NCBI GenBank assembly: GCA_026015225.1
Contig: JAOZGV010000158.1
Coordinates: forward strand, 1 to 5,484
From: Candidatus Bathyarchaeota archaeon
GTDB taxonomy: Archaea > Thermoproteota > Bathyarchaeia > 40CM-2-53-6 > RBG-13-38-9
Length of the DNA: 5,484 nucleotides
Direction of reading: 5' to 3'
Shown here: positions 5,459 to 5,484 of the stretch, in pieces
How positions within the stretch are numbered: position 1 is the stretch's first letter
Layout: each line of letters opens with the position of its first letter
Program-made: the position numbers and the translations under genes
The notes under the pieces: model-generated
The model's database searches: none
Told to the model about the DNA's origin: nothing
What the model saw: the letters and a program-made list of their open reading frames with translations, nothing else

Positions 5459-5484
5459 ATGTCTTTGTTGAAAAAATGCATACG

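Noticed and set aside
5290..5481. Reverse-strand frame covering the 40-aa gene
   Set aside because: Antisense to a frame with a strong Shine-Dalgarno and a clean membrane helix; it has no ribosome site of its own and an unlikely Ser/Pro/Ile composition.
5459..5484. ATG directly after the 40-aa gene stop, open to the window end
   Set aside because: Only eight codons are visible and no ribosome site precedes it, so it cannot be called a gene start.

Overview
The window looks like an archaeal chromosome segment, most likely from the Nitrososphaeria (Thaumarchaeota) or a close TACK relative. The case rests on four things. The DNA is AT-rich (about one third GC by eye). There is a Hef/FANCM-type helicase that lacks the XPF nuclease half found in euryarchaeal Hef. 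Upstream elements are TATA-like, and most genes have no visible ribosome binding site. A NusB-fused RsmB-type RNA methyltransferase and a small 2TM-domain protein, both of which I associate with this group, are also present. The lineage assignment is inference.

Layout. Positions 1-1350 (+) encode an RsmB/NOP-family RNA m5C methyltransferase. It converges on a nuclease-less Hef-type helicase (1407-3569, -), with a 56-bp spacer between them. Upstream of the helicase and on the same strand lies panB, ketopantoate hydroxymethyltransferase (3681-4535, -), for coenzyme A synthesis. A 310-bp non-coding stretch follows (4536-4845). It holds a perfect 11-bp inverted repeat at the panB promoter, a short ATTTGA/TCAAAT palindrome and a GC-rich motif. 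Next is a 91-aa two-helix membrane protein (4846-5121, -). Divergent from it is a 40-aa single-helix membrane protein (5336-5458, +) with a near-perfect Shine-Dalgarno sequence.

The named genes are housekeeping functions (rRNA or tRNA modification, fork repair, CoA synthesis) that do not form one pathway. The most unusual part is the right end. A GC-rich motif (GCGCGCAC joined to GACGACGAA) occurs twice in inverted orientation, about 500 bp apart, on either side of the 2TM gene. The left copy is split by 13 extra bases. Each copy points toward the gene beyond it: the left toward panB, the right toward the 40-aa gene. No transposase, CRISPR array, tRNA or rRNA was found. I see no strong evidence for a new multi-gene system; the paired motif and the microprotein are the leads worth following.
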